The notes under the pieces were generated by a model. The model ran no database searches. It saw only the letters and a program-made list of their open reading frames with translations, and had not been told where the DNA came from. Source: Desulfobacteraceae bacterium UBA2174 (GTDB lineage Bacteria; Desulfobacterota; Desulfobacteria; Desulfobacterales; UBA2174). From it: DNA of 64,000 nucleotides. Shown here one piece after another: positions 27,576 to 36,928 of the stretch. The first letter of the stretch is position 1. Each line of letters begins with the position of its first letter. The stretch spans positions 1-64,000 of the forward strand of contig DCWA01000023.1 in assembly GCA_002327445.1 (NCBI GenBank), read 5' to 3'. Position numbers and translations under genes: made by a program.

Positions 27576-28796
27576 TTACTTCAGGTACTTGGGCTTGAAC
27601 GGCTGGCCCACCGAACGGAAGACGCCGTCCTTGACGACGTAGAGCTGCACGTTATCGACGCCCATGCGGTCTGTGGTCGAATAGGTCACCGGCCCCACAG
27701 CGGCCAGCGACGTGAAGACCTTGTCGCCGTTCATCTGGTTGAGGGTCTCGTAAAGGGTTTCCTTGGTAACCTTTTGGTCCGCTTCACGAGTGCGCCGGAT
27801 CGCTTCCACCGCGACCTGGGCCGCCATCATCCCGCTTGCATAGTTGTGGGAATTGGCCGTCTTGTCATCGCGACCGTATTTCTTGGCCATATCCAGCTGC
27901 CAATCTGTCCAGGGACCCTTCTCGGACGTCACGCGATAGGAGGTGGTCCAGTGAAATCCTTCGGCCGCCGTTCCGGCCAAGGCGATGAGGTCATTGCCGC
28001 CGGTATAGTGGGCGCCCATGAAGGTGATCTTGCCCGGTTCGCCGAAGGTCTTGGCCGTCATCCCCAGGCGCTGGGCGTCGTTGAGCAGCGTCGCGACGGG
28101 CGACTGGACCGTCTGGCACAGCACGTACTGGACTCCCTTGCTGGCCAGCCGCTGCAAGAGGGCGCTGTTGTCCAGGTCCTTGCCGTGTTCCACCACCTCG
28201 ACGAGATCCAGTTTCAGGCCGGCGGCCACGGCGGCCTCGAAATCGGCCAGCGGCGCTCGCCCGAAGGCGGAAGGATGGATGAAGGCCGCCACCTTGGCGG
28301 TCCCATCGCCCTTGTGGTTGGCGGCCACGTATTCCGCGACGCCGACATACTGGTGCGAATAGGAGGCGATGGGAAGGAAAATGTATGGGGAGGCTTTCAT
28401 CAGCGAACTGTCCATGGACGCCGGGATCACCGGAATCTGGACCTCGGTGAAATCCGGGGCCAGCGCCTGGTTGGCCCCCGTGGCGTAGCTGAGAAAGAAA
28501 ATCATCCCCTGGTCCAGGAAATCTTCGAAGTTGCGCTTGGAAACAGCCGTCTCGTACATGTCATCGCGGATGGGACAGTCGATCTTGGCATCGCCGAGGA
28601 TTCCGGTGTCGTTGGCAAAGCGCATGTAATCCTCAACGCCCTTGGAATACGGGTTGCCGGCATCCGAGGTCGGCCCGGTGATCGCCAGCGACAACCCGAG
28701 TTGGTATGTCTCGCCGGCCACGGCCGGAGCACTGCACGCCAATCCTGCCGCCACTGCCATCACAACTGCCAGGTACCCAAATCTGTTGCGTTTCAT
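27576..28796 (-). CDS. livK: Periplasmic ligand-binding protein of the Liv ABC transporter
   Basis: A 406-aa type I periplasmic binding protein. Signal peptide: basic MKRNR, hydrophobic stretch, probable cleavage after APAVA near residue 27; no proper lipobox. The mature chain starts YQLGLSLAITGPTSDAGNPY, the Peripla_BP_6 ligand-pocket signature of branched-chain amino-acid and aromatic/organic-acid binders. A strong AAGGGGGGGG ribosome site precedes ATG 28796, suiting the higher expression usual for binding proteins. It lies between livM and livF. The true ligand may be an amino acid, short amide or carboxylate. Confidence 0.9.
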   Translation of the reverse strand: MKRNRFGYLAVVMAVAAGLACSAPAVAGETYQLGLSLAITGPTSDAGNPYSKGVEDYMRFANDTGILGDAKIDCPIRDDMYETAVSKRNFEDFLDQGMIFFLSYATGANQALAPDFTEVQIPVIPASMDSSLMKASPYIFLPIASYSHQYVGVAEYVAANHKGDGTAKVAAFIHPSAFGRAPLADFEAAVAAGLKLDLVEVVEHGKDLDNSALLQRLASKGVQYVLCQTVQSPVATLLNDAQRLGMTAKTFGEPGKITFMGAHYTGGNDLIALAGTAAEGFHWTTSYRVTSEKGPWTDWQLDMAKKYGRDDKTANSHNYASGMMAAQVAVEAIRRTREADQKVTKETLYETLNQMNGDKVFTSLAAVGPVTYSTTDRMGVDNVQLYVVKDGVFRSVGQPFKPKYLK

Positions 28797-28873
28797 CTTG
28801 CCCCCCCTTTTGGTGATTGGTTGTCCACCTCCCGGTCCATTGCCTCCTGAGGCGCGCAACGGGCCCGGTTCGA

Positions 28874-29968
28874 TCAGTATCGAAACGGCCAAAGCTTCAC
28901 GTACGAGCGGCAGATGCGCCACCAGTTGGCCATCCCGCGCGGTTCGAACATCAGGAAAAGCACGATCACCAGCCCGAAGCCCAGGGGCCGCAGGGCGGTG
29001 GCCAGATTGAAGGAGTCGGGCAGAAAGGTCCCCGACCATTCGGACAGGTGCTCCATCTGCAGCTCCAGGGTGTAGATCGCCGCCGGGCCGAAGAGACTGC
29101 CGGGCAGGGTCCCCAGCCCGCCCACGATGGCCATGGCCAGATAGGTGATCGAATGGTGCAGGGTGAAGGACTCGAAACCGGCGCCGCGGAACATGTAGGT
29201 GTGCAAGGCACCTGCCACGCCGGCGAAGAAACCCGCCAGGGTGAAGGCGTAGACCTTGGTCAGGCCCGGGTGCATGCCCATGGCATCGGCAGCCCGGTCG
29301 TTGTCGCGCACCGCCACCAGGCAGCGGCCGTATCGTGATCGCAGCAGGTTGCGCACCATCAGACCACAGATCACCGCCACCACCAGGATGGCATAGTACC
29401 AGAACAGGTAGTGCACCTTGCGCCCCACCTCCCCCCCGATCCAGACCACCCGCCCCACGGGAATCATCTGCCCCTGGTTGAAGGTGGGCATGAATTTGAT
29501 CGTCCAGGTAAAGATCATCTGGAACGACAAGGTGGCGATGGCCAAGTAGAGGTGCTTGAGCCGCATGGCCGGCAGGCCCACGAAGGCCCCGAAAACGGCC
29601 CCCATCCCCCCGGCGGCCAGGATCATCAGGGGCCACCAGTGGACGATGAGGGGGTGACCCTCGCCGATGGCCCAGGCCAATCCCGCCACGGTGTAGGCCC
29701 CGACGCCGACGAAGGCGGCATGGCCGATGGAGATCAGGCCGGCGAAACCGGTGACGAGGTTCAGTCCGTACACCGCCACCACGGCGATGAGGATATTGTT
29801 GATCACCAGCATGGTGCGATTGCTGGCATCGAAAAACAGGGGCCAGGCGAACAAGCAGGCGAGAAATAGAATGAACAGCCCCCGATCCAGATGGGTGCGG
29901 AAGATCCGCTGCTCCTCGCGGTAGCTGGTGAAAAAGTTGCCGGTGGCAAAGAAACGGTTGGCGCTCAT
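28874..29968 (-). CDS. livM: Branched-chain amino-acid ABC transporter permease LivM
   Basis: A 364-aa inner-membrane permease with 8-10 hydrophobic segments. NLVTGFAGLISIGHAAFVGVG is the LivM signature, and VAVRDNDRAADAMGMH is the cytoplasmic coupling loop. It starts 3 bp after the livH stop, a typical livH-livM coupling. The N-terminal ~30 residues are an unusual hydrophilic extension before the first helix. It forms the membrane channel with LivH. Confidence 0.92.
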   Translation of the reverse strand: MSANRFFATGNFFTSYREEQRIFRTHLDRGLFILFLACLFAWPLFFDASNRTMLVINNILIAVVAVYGLNLVTGFAGLISIGHAAFVGVGAYTVAGLAWAIGEGHPLIVHWWPLMILAAGGMGAVFGAFVGLPAMRLKHLYLAIATLSFQMIFTWTIKFMPTFNQGQMIPVGRVVWIGGEVGRKVHYLFWYYAILVVAVICGLMVRNLLRSRYGRCLVAVRDNDRAADAMGMHPGLTKVYAFTLAGFFAGVAGALHTYMFRGAGFESFTLHHSITYLAMAIVGGLGTLPGSLFGPAAIYTLELQMEHLSEWSGTFLPDSFNLATALRPLGFGLVIVLFLMFEPRGMANWWRICRSYVKLWPFRY

Positions 29969-29971
29969 GGC

Positions 29972-30865
29972 TTACACCCGTTCGATTTCATGGGTCCCGA
30001 ACAGCCCGTGGGGCTTGAAAAGCAGAATGACCAGCAGGATGATATAGGGCAGCACGTCGGCGGTGCCGTTGAGCCCCCAGTTCCCGTCCAGGTACCCGGC
30101 GGCGAACTGCTGGATCAGCCCCATGATGATCCCGGCCACCACCGCCCCGACGATGGAATCCAGCCCCCCGAGAATCACCACGGGGAAAACGGTGATGCCG
30201 AAGGCGCCCAGGGTCTCGAAATTGAGCCCTGTGATGTTACCGATGATGGCCCCCGCCCCGGCGGCGCTCAACCCGGCCATGGCCCAGGCCAGGCCGAACA
30301 CCCGCGGCACCGAAATGCCCACCGACATGGCGGCGAATTGGTCGTCGGACACCGCCCGCATGCTGATGCCGATGGTTGAACGCTTGAAAAACCAGGAGAA
30401 AGCCCCGATGAGGAGGGCGGTGATGATCACTCCCACCAGCTGGGTCCAGGAAATCGACACCCCGCCCAGGCTGATGGGCGTGGTGGGCAAAAACTCGGGA
30501 AACGAATAGTTCAACGAGCCGAAGGGGGTCAGGTAGATGACGCCGTTGAGAATCGACATCAGGCCGATGGTCACCATGATCACCGAAATGATCGGCTCCC
30601 CGATGAGCCGCCGCAGGAAGATGCGCTCGACGCTCATGGCCAGAAAGAAGGTGATCACCATGCTGGCGACGAACGAAACGTAGATCGGCAGCCCGACGAA
30701 GACCGTCAGGGCGTAGACGATGAAGGCCCCGCCGGCGATGATCTGCCCGTGGGCGATGTTGAGCACCCGGCTGGACTTGTAGATCAGCACGAACCCCAGC
30801 GCCGAGAGGGCGTAGATGGAGCCGACCACGATGCCGCTGACGACGAGTTGAAAGAAGTAGGTCAT
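29972..30865 (-). CDS. livH: Branched-chain amino-acid ABC transporter permease LivH
   Basis: A 297-aa inner-membrane permease of usual family length. It has VSGIVVGSIYALSALGFVLIY at the N-terminus, VLNIAHGQI and the coupling loop MRAVSDDQFAAMSVGI. About eight membrane segments. It follows the acyl-CoA synthetase gene after 146 bp that contain nonamer repeats and a 14-bp duplication, so expression may be partly uncoupled there. Confidence 0.92.
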   Translation of the reverse strand: MTYFFQLVVSGIVVGSIYALSALGFVLIYKSSRVLNIAHGQIIAGGAFIVYALTVFVGLPIYVSFVASMVITFFLAMSVERIFLRRLIGEPIISVIMVTIGLMSILNGVIYLTPFGSLNYSFPEFLPTTPISLGGVSISWTQLVGVIITALLIGAFSWFFKRSTIGISMRAVSDDQFAAMSVGISVPRVFGLAWAMAGLSAAGAGAIIGNITGLNFETLGAFGITVFPVVILGGLDSIVGAVVAGIIMGLIQQFAAGYLDGNWGLNGTADVLPYIILLVILLFKPHGLFGTHEIERV

Positions 30866-30916
30866 GGTAATCCTGCCAGCTTTTCGACAGCAATCATAAG
30901 CGTGACGCGGAAACTA

Positions 30917-30970
30917 TCCGTCGGACCTGTCAGACAAGTCGGACTGGTCCGACCGGTCCGACTCCGTCCA
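30917..30970. repeat. 9-bp-period intergenic repeat (GC-type, six units)
   Basis: Six degenerate nonamers (tccgtcgga, cctgtcaga, caagtcgga, ctggtccga, ccggtccga, ctccgtcca) lie in the spacer between the acyl-CoA synthetase and livH. Same register and related sequence as the other intergenic nonamer arrays in this window. Confidence 0.6.
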
Positions 30971-30992
30971 CCAAAAGGCGGTGCATTCCACC

Positions 30993-31020
30993 CAGTTTCA
31001 ATTTTCCAGTTTCAATTTTC
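30993..31020. repeat. 14-bp tandem duplication at a gene end
   Basis: cagtttcaattttc occurs twice head to tail (30993-31006 and 31007-31020). The second copy contains the stop codon of the acyl-CoA synthetase gene at 31012, so the first copy is probably a slippage duplication downstream of the gene. Confidence 0.7.
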
Positions 31021-32949
31021 ATCTTTACCCCACGCCAGCGTGTAAAACGGCATTTGCGTCCGCACCGTGGAGGTCTGCCCATCCTGGTAGCGGAACTCGG
31101 CCTCCACTTCGCGGACGGCAGTGCCCTCGTCGTAGAGGGTCTCGTAGAGCAGCCGGTATTTTTCGCGCACGAACTGGCGCCGGATCTTGCCGGTCTTGGT
31201 CAGTTCGCCGTCGTCCATGTCCAGCAGCTTGTAGAGGATGGCGAAACGCCGGATGCGGAAATGCGCTTTTTCCGCATTCCGGTTGAAGGCCGCCACCTCG
31301 CCCCGGATCAGCTCGGCCACCTCGGGCTTGAGGGAGAGGTCCATGTACGTGGTGAACGACAGCCCCCGGTCCTCGGCCCACTTGCCCACGATGATGGGAT
31401 CGATGTTGATCAGGGCCGCCACGTAGTCGCGCTGGTCGCCGAAGACCACCGCCTCCTTGATGTAGGGGCTGAACTTGAGCTTGTTTTCCAGGAACATGGG
31501 GCTGAACATCTCGCCGGCGCGGGTGTGCATCACGTCGCTGACCCGGTCGATGACCACCAGGTGCCCATCGCCGTCGAGAAATCCCGCGTCTCCGGAGTGC
31601 AGCCAGCCGCCTTCGAGCAATTCGGCGGTCTTGTCGGGCAGCTTGTAGTAACCCTTGCAGACCGAGGCCGAACGCGAGAGGATCTCCCCCGTCTCGCTGA
31701 TCCGGCACTCGGTGCCCGGCAGGGGCTTGCCCACCGTGTCGGGGCGGATGTCTCCGTCCCAGTGCATGTAGGCGATGCCGGTGATCTCGGTCTGACCGTA
31801 AATCTGCTTCAGGTTGACCCCCAGGGCCTGGTAGAAGGTGAACAGGTCCGGCCCCAGGGCCGCCCCGCCGGTATAGGCCCGGCGCAGGCGCAAAAACCCG
31901 AGCTGGTTGATCAGGGGCCGGAACACGAGCTGGTGACCGATCCACGCCTTGAGGCGCAACCCGGCAGGCATGGCCTTCCCCTTCATGCGATACGCGGCCG
32001 CCCGTTGCCCCACCCGGCTGAAATAGTGGTAGCAGACCCGGTTGATCCAATAGGCATCGTCGATCTTGAGCCAGATCTGACTACGGATGGTTTCGTAGAT
32101 CCGCGGCGCCCCGAAGATAAAGTGGGGGCCGATCTCCTTGAGATCCTCCATGCTCGTTTCCACCGACTCGGGAAAATTGACCGCGATGCCGGTGGCCAGC
32201 GCCACACCGAAGGAGTTCATCTGCTCGCCGATCCAGGCGAAGGGCAGGAAGGAGAGATACTCGTCCGTTTCGGCCAGACGATCCACCTTGGTGATCTGCA
32301 GACCCATGTTGATGTAGTTGCGGTGGCACATCATGGCGCCCTTGGGCAGTCCGGTGGTGCCGGACGTCAGGCAAAGGAAGCAGGCGTCGTCCGGTTGGCC
32401 CTGGTCGATGCTGGCTTCGACCAGACCGGCATCTTCGCCCAGGGCCGCCTGCCCCAGCGCCAGAAGCTGGTCGAAATCCATGAACCAGTCGTCGTTCCGA
32501 TAACCGCGCATTCCCCTCGGATCCTCATAGACAATGCGAAACACCCCGGGAATGCGCTCCCGCACCTCCACCAGCTTGTCCACCTGCTCCTGGTCGTTGC
32601 AGAAGACCACGCTGACGTCCAGGTAGTTGAGAATGTCGGCGATTTCATTCGGCAGGCTCGTCTGGTAGATCCCGGCCCCGATGCCGCCGGCTGCCATGGT
32701 CCCCACGGCCATGAACAGCAGTTCCGGGATGTTGTCGCCGATGAGCGCCAGCTTCATTCCGCGCTGGAAACCGATGCGGCCCAGGCCGGCGGCCACCTCC
32801 GCCATCTTCCGGTAATACTGGCGCCAGGTGTAGGGGTGCCAGATGCCGAACTCCTTTTCCCGCAGGGCGACTTTGTCCGGAGTCTGCGCCACGCGCCAGC
32901 GCAGCAGCTGGGGAATGGTGAGGTCGAGGAGTTGGTCGGTGTCATGCAT
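31012..32949 (-). CDS. Long-chain-type acyl-CoA synthetase (AMP-forming)
   Basis: A 645-aa ligase of the large FadD15/long-chain group. P-loop TSGTTGLPKGAM near residue 200, FLPFAWIGEQM, IYGQTEITG, SGDAGFLDGDGH, a GEMFSPMFLEN hinge region and C-terminal LTKTGKIRRQFV with the catalytic Lys. It converts a carboxylic acid, ATP and CoA to acyl-CoA. In Desulfobacterota this subgroup is repeatedly located beside livGHMKF genes, as here: livG ends 13 bp upstream. It probably activates the imported acid. Chain length and structure of the substrate cannot be read from sequence. Confidence 0.92.
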   Translation of the reverse strand: MHDTDQLLDLTIPQLLRWRVAQTPDKVALREKEFGIWHPYTWRQYYRKMAEVAAGLGRIGFQRGMKLALIGDNIPELLFMAVGTMAAGGIGAGIYQTSLPNEIADILNYLDVSVVFCNDQEQVDKLVEVRERIPGVFRIVYEDPRGMRGYRNDDWFMDFDQLLALGQAALGEDAGLVEASIDQGQPDDACFLCLTSGTTGLPKGAMMCHRNYINMGLQITKVDRLAETDEYLSFLPFAWIGEQMNSFGVALATGIAVNFPESVETSMEDLKEIGPHFIFGAPRIYETIRSQIWLKIDDAYWINRVCYHYFSRVGQRAAAYRMKGKAMPAGLRLKAWIGHQLVFRPLINQLGFLRLRRAYTGGAALGPDLFTFYQALGVNLKQIYGQTEITGIAYMHWDGDIRPDTVGKPLPGTECRISETGEILSRSASVCKGYYKLPDKTAELLEGGWLHSGDAGFLDGDGHLVVIDRVSDVMHTRAGEMFSPMFLENKLKFSPYIKEAVVFGDQRDYVAALINIDPIIVGKWAEDRGLSFTTYMDLSLKPEVAELIRGEVAAFNRNAEKAHFRIRRFAILYKLLDMDDGELTKTGKIRRQFVREKYRLLYETLYDEGTAVREVEAEFRYQDGQTSTVRTQMPFYTLAWGKDEN

Positions 32950-32962
32950 GGGGGGTTCCGTT

Positions 32963-33724
32963 TCAATCCTCGCCGATGTAGGCGTCGACGACCTTTCGAT
33001 TGGCGGCCACTTCCCTGGGGCTGCCGGCCCCGATCAGCTCGCCGAAATCGAGGACGTATACCTGGTCGCTGATGTCCATCACCACGCCCAGGTCGTGCTC
33101 CACCAGGACCACCGTGATCCCGCGCTCCTTCTGGATGTCGAGGATGAAACGCACCATGTCTTCCTTTTCCTCGATGTTCATCCCGGCCATCGGTTCATCC
33201 AACAACAGCAATTGCGGCCCCAGGGTCAACGCTCGGGCTACTTCCACCCGCTTTTGAATGCCATAGCTCAGGCTGCCCACGGCCCGCTTGCGATGGGCCT
33301 CCAGTTCCATGAAATCGATGACATCCTCGACAAAGGCCCGGTTTTCCGCCTCCAGTCGCGCCGCCTTGCCCCAGTAGACCAGGGCATGGAAAAAGCTGTA
33401 GGCGAGGTGGCGGTGGCGCGCCAGCATCAGATTGTCCAAAACCGACAACCCCCCGAAAAGTTCAAGGTTTTGAAAGGCACGGGCGATTCCTTTCTTCGTC
33501 ACCTGGTGAGGGGAGGCCCGGGTGAGGCGCTCAGCGCCGTAACGGATTTCCCCGCTGCTGGGATGGTAGAAGCCGGAGATGCAGTTGAGCATGCTGGTCT
33601 TGCCCGCCCCATTGGGCCCGATGATGGAGGTGATCAGACCCGGCCGGATATCCAGGCTCACCTGCGTCAGGGCGTTGAGCCCGCCGAAGGACAGGGTCAC
33701 TTCCGATACGGTCAATGTGTTCAT
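32963..33724 (-). CDS. livG: Branched-chain amino-acid ABC transporter ATPase LivG
   Basis: A 253-aa ABC ATPase. Walker A GPNGAGKTS, the LivG-specific GIARAFQNLELF and an insertion loop, the signature helix reading LSYGIQKRVEVARAL (SYG in place of SGG, common in this branch), Walker B LLLLDEPMAGMN, then VEHDLGVVMDI. First gene of the operon livG-acs-livH-livM-livK-livF-usp-ligase-ACT, transcribed from the 316-bp divergent spacer. Confidence 0.93.
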   Translation of the reverse strand: MNTLTVSEVTLSFGGLNALTQVSLDIRPGLITSIIGPNGAGKTSMLNCISGFYHPSSGEIRYGAERLTRASPHQVTKKGIARAFQNLELFGGLSVLDNLMLARHRHLAYSFFHALVYWGKAARLEAENRAFVEDVIDFMELEAHRKRAVGSLSYGIQKRVEVARALTLGPQLLLLDEPMAGMNIEEKEDMVRFILDIQKERGITVVLVEHDLGVVMDISDQVYVLDFGELIGAGSPREVAANRKVVDAYIGED

Positions 33725-34040
33725 TGGGTCGTCTTCAGTCCTGTCGCTTCGTCAGGCATCGCAAGATGATGTGAACTTTATTCATAAAACAATTTCTATT
33801 AAAGAGATGAATACCAATGGTTTTTTTGTTCCGTCAAGCTTAATTTTATACAACCCGCCTGCCTGCTGGCACTTTTCATCGATCGGCCCGGCACTCAGAC
33901 CACGGCAAAGACGGGGTGGCCACTCCCGAGCGCGCCATCTCTTGACCGCCGGGCCTGAATCGGATAGATTTTTTGAGTCTTACCCAATTCATGACGTACC
34001 CCCGCCCCAACACCCATTCCATCTTTCGAAGGAGGCAGAC
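33725..34040. promoter_or_regulatory. Divergent AT-rich promoter region, livG operon / acyl-CoA synthetase
   Basis: These 316 bp hold no gene. The left half is markedly AT-rich for this genome (33776-33852). On the minus strand TTGACG (33832-33837) and TATTCA (33808-33813) have an 18-bp spacer and could start the livG operon. On the plus strand a TATACA lies at 33847-33852 without a good partner. AAGGAGG at 34029-34035 is the ribosome site of the plus-strand ligase. No clear palindromic operator was found. Confidence 0.4.
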
Positions 34041-35711
34041 ATGTCGACCCGACCGCTCATGGGCTTTCCCTCCACCAGCCAGGACGACTACCAGCTCAAC
34101 GTCATCAACATTCTGCGCCACGGGGCCCGCACCTTCGGACGCCAGGAAATCGTGGCCTACAGCATGACCGGGGTCCGGCGCACCACCTACGCCGACACCT
34201 ACCGGCGGGTGCAGCGCCTGGCCAATGCCCTGAAGCGGCTCGGCGCCGAACCCGGGGACCGCATCGGGGTGATGGATTGGAACAGCCTGCGGCACTTCGA
34301 GGCCTATTACGGAATTCCGGGGACCGGCGCCGTGCTGCTGCTGCTCAACATCCGTCTGGCCCCCACGGACCTGATCTACGTGATCAACCACGCCGAGGCC
34401 AAATTCGTATTCGTGGATGAAACCCTGCTGCCGTTGATCGCCGCCGTGGCGCCAAAGCTGGAAACCGTCAAGGGATACGTGGTGATGACCGACAAACCCC
34501 TGTCCGAAATCAAGACCGACCTGGCGCCGATCTACGGCTACGAGGAGCTGCTGGCCGAGGCGGGGGACACGTACCCGTGGCCGGTGCTCGACGAACGCTC
34601 GGCCTACGGCGCCTGCTACACCACCGGCACCACCGGCCGCCCCAAGGGGGTCTACTACTCGCACCGCAACATCTATCTCCATGGCCTGGCCATCGCCAGC
34701 AACGCCGAAATCTCCTACCGGGACTGCTTCTACCAGCTCGTGCCGATGTTTCACGCCCTCGGCTGGGGCATGCCCCATGCCAGCATCATCGTGGGGGCCA
34801 AGTTCGTGCTGCCCGGCATGTACAACATCGCCGACCTGGGCAGCCTGGCCCTACCCCTCGTGGCGGAAAAGGTCACGGCCACCGCCGGCGCACCGGCCCT
34901 GTTCATGCCGATGCTCGAATACATCCGCGGGTTGAAGGAAAAACCTGATCTGCGCGGAGCGCGCTTCATCTCCGGAGCCACCGAGCCGTCCCTGGCCCTG
35001 ATGAAGGGTTTCCACGAAATGACCGGCGCCGAAATCATCCACGCCTACGGGGCCACCGAAACCACTCCGCTGGTGACCATCAACCGGCTGAAACCCTGGT
35101 TGGAGGACGAGTTGGACGCCGAGACCAAGTGGGACATGAAGCGCCGGCAGGGCTACCCGGTGGTGGGTCTGGATCTGAAGGTGGTGGACGCCTTCGGCAA
35201 CGAGGTGCCCCATGACGGCAAATCCCCCGGGGAGATCCTGATCCGGGGCCCCTGGATCGCGGCCCGTTACTACAACGCGCCGGGCAGCGAGGCGCAGTTC
35301 ACCGAGAACGGCTACTGGAAAAGCGGGGACGCCGGCACCATCGACGCCGAGGGCTACGTGAAGATCACCGACCGGGTCAAGGACCTGATCAAGAGCGGCG
35401 GGGAATGGATCTCGTCGGTGGACATGGAAAACGAGATCATGGCCCATCCCAAGGTCCTCGAAGCGGCCGTGACCGGGGTGGCCCACCCCAAGTGGGAGGA
35501 GCGCCCCATCGCCCTGGTGGTGCCCCGGCCCGAGCACCGGAGCGACATCACCGATGAAGAAATCCGCGGGCACCTCGCCGCCAAGTTCGCCAAGTGGCAA
35601 CTGCCCGAGGCGGTCGTCTTCGTCGACGCCATCCCCAAGACGAGCGTGGGCAAGTTCAACAAGAAGCAGATCCGCGAGGCCTACAAGGATATCTACAACC
35701 AGCAGGGTTGA
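34041..35711 (+). CDS. Fatty-acyl-CoA synthetase (AMP-forming), medium-chain type
   Basis: A 556-aa ligase. Phosphate loop TTGTTGRPKGVYYSHRN near residue 193, AYGATETTPL, SGDAGTIDAEGYVKITDR, IKSGGEWISSVDME and PKTSVGKFNKK with the catalytic Lys. N-terminus LMGFPSTSQDDYQLN and WDMKRRQGYPVVGLDLKVVD are typical of the medium-chain and aromatic-acid group. The strong AAGGAGG ribosome site fixes the start; a long in-frame extension into the spacer was rejected. It is divergent from the liv operon, so the two may share control. Confidence 0.92.
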   Translation: MSTRPLMGFPSTSQDDYQLNVINILRHGARTFGRQEIVAYSMTGVRRTTYADTYRRVQRLANALKRLGAEPGDRIGVMDWNSLRHFEAYYGIPGTGAVLLLLNIRLAPTDLIYVINHAEAKFVFVDETLLPLIAAVAPKLETVKGYVVMTDKPLSEIKTDLAPIYGYEELLAEAGDTYPWPVLDERSAYGACYTTGTTGRPKGVYYSHRNIYLHGLAIASNAEISYRDCFYQLVPMFHALGWGMPHASIIVGAKFVLPGMYNIADLGSLALPLVAEKVTATAGAPALFMPMLEYIRGLKEKPDLRGARFISGATEPSLALMKGFHEMTGAEIIHAYGATETTPLVTINRLKPWLEDELDAETKWDMKRRQGYPVVGLDLKVVDAFGNEVPHDGKSPGEILIRGPWIAARYYNAPGSEAQFTENGYWKSGDAGTIDAEGYVKITDRVKDLIKSGGEWISSVDMENEIMAHPKVLEAAVTGVAHPKWEERPIALVVPRPEHRSDITDEEIRGHLAAKFAKWQLPEAVVFVDAIPKTSVGKFNKKQIREAYKDIYNQQG

Positions 35712-35782
35712 CGTCCGCAGATTGCCGCGGCTGCCGAAGGTTTCATGCCGGCATTCGGCCTCCGGCAACCGTCGGCCCCGTC

Positions 35783-35811
35783 TTGACAGCCCCGCCCGGG
35801 GACCTTAGGTT
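35783..35811 (+). promoter_or_regulatory. Candidate promoter of the PP-loop gene
   Basis: Perfect TTGACA (35783-35788), a 17-bp spacer and TAGGTT (35806-35811), 58 bp upstream of the start codon. Confidence 0.5.
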
Positions 35812-35869
35812 GACCGCGTTTTCCGACTGGCAAGAACGACACTTTCATAAATCGGCGATACAAACCGTC

Positions 35870-36877
35870 ATGACCGCGACAACCATCGACCAAACCCGCC
35901 CCGTGCGGGCCCTGGGCCTGAGTTCCGGCGGCCTGGACAGCATCCTGGCAGCCCTGGTGCTGCGCGACCAGGGGATCCAGGTGCGCTGGGTGTGCTTCGA
36001 GACCCCTTTTTTCAACGCCGACCGCACCCGCCGAGCCGCGGACCGGTTCGGCATCCCTCTCGCGGTGCGCGACATCACCCCCGTCTACCTGGACATGCTG
36101 CGCAACCCCCGCTGCGGCTATGGCCGAAACATGAACCCCTGCATGGACTGCCATGCCCTCATGTTCCGCCTGGCCGGCGAAATGATGGCCGCCGAGGGTT
36201 TCGACTTCGTCTTCAGCGGCGAGGTCCTGGGCCAACGGCCGATGAGCCAGACTCGCAACGCCTTGCGCTTTGTGGAAAAAAACAGCGGCCTGGCCGGCCG
36301 CATCCTCCGCCCGCTCAGCGCCCTGGCGCTGCCGGAGACCGTCGTCGAAGCGCAGGGCCGGGTTGACCGCGCCCGGCTGCTGGACATCCGCGGCCGGAGC
36401 CGCAAGACCCAGATCGCCCTGGCCCGGCATTACGGCATCGACGAATACCCGGCCCCGGCCGGGGGGTGCCGCCTCACGGACAAGGGCTACGCCGACCGTC
36501 TCCGCGACCTGCTGGCCCATGAGGACGAGCCGCGCCGCGAGGAGCTGGACCGGCTCAGGTACGGCCGGCACCTGCGCCTGGATGCGCGTACCAAGATCGT
36601 GGTGGGCCGTACGCGGATCGACAACGAAGGCCTCGAGGGCACCGTGGACCCGTCCCTGGACCTGGCCCTCCGGGTCGAGGATTATCCCGGTCCCCTGACC
36701 CTGGCGCCGGCCGATGCGTCCCCGGAAATGACGGCCTTGGCCGGCGCCATCGGGGCCGGCTACACCAAGGCACCGGCGGGCCGACCGGTGGCCGTGCGGG
36801 TCGAGGGGCCCGACGGATCGCGAGCGATCACGGTCATGCCCCTGCCACCGTCCGAAGCCCGACGGTTTATCATTTGA
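35870..36877 (+). CDS. PP-loop ATPase, MnmA/ThiI-like tRNA-thiolation family
   Basis: A 335-aa protein. The N-terminal ATP-pyrophosphatase loop is SSGGLDSILAALVL (residue ~17), and NPCMDCHALMF near residue 89 gives a CxxC that could accept sulfur. FSGEVLGQRPMSQ lies in the nucleotide site. It resembles the catalytic half of tRNA 2-thiouridylase MnmA, followed by a C-terminal domain of about 120 residues that is not the usual MnmA PRC-barrel. Such proteins are often annotated tRNA methyltransferase or ThiI in sulfate reducers; thiolation of tRNA or another substrate is inference. It has its own promoter candidate and is not obviously linked to its neighbours. Confidence 0.75.
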   Translation: MTATTIDQTRPVRALGLSSGGLDSILAALVLRDQGIQVRWVCFETPFFNADRTRRAADRFGIPLAVRDITPVYLDMLRNPRCGYGRNMNPCMDCHALMFRLAGEMMAAEGFDFVFSGEVLGQRPMSQTRNALRFVEKNSGLAGRILRPLSALALPETVVEAQGRVDRARLLDIRGRSRKTQIALARHYGIDEYPAPAGGCRLTDKGYADRLRDLLAHEDEPRREELDRLRYGRHLRLDARTKIVVGRTRIDNEGLEGTVDPSLDLALRVEDYPGPLTLAPADASPEMTALAGAIGAGYTKAPAGRPVAVRVEGPDGSRAITVMPLPPSEARRFII

Positions 36878-36928
36878 CGCCCGCCCGGCGACGGAGCCGA
36901 TTGACGCGACCGGTTCGCCTGGCGTATC

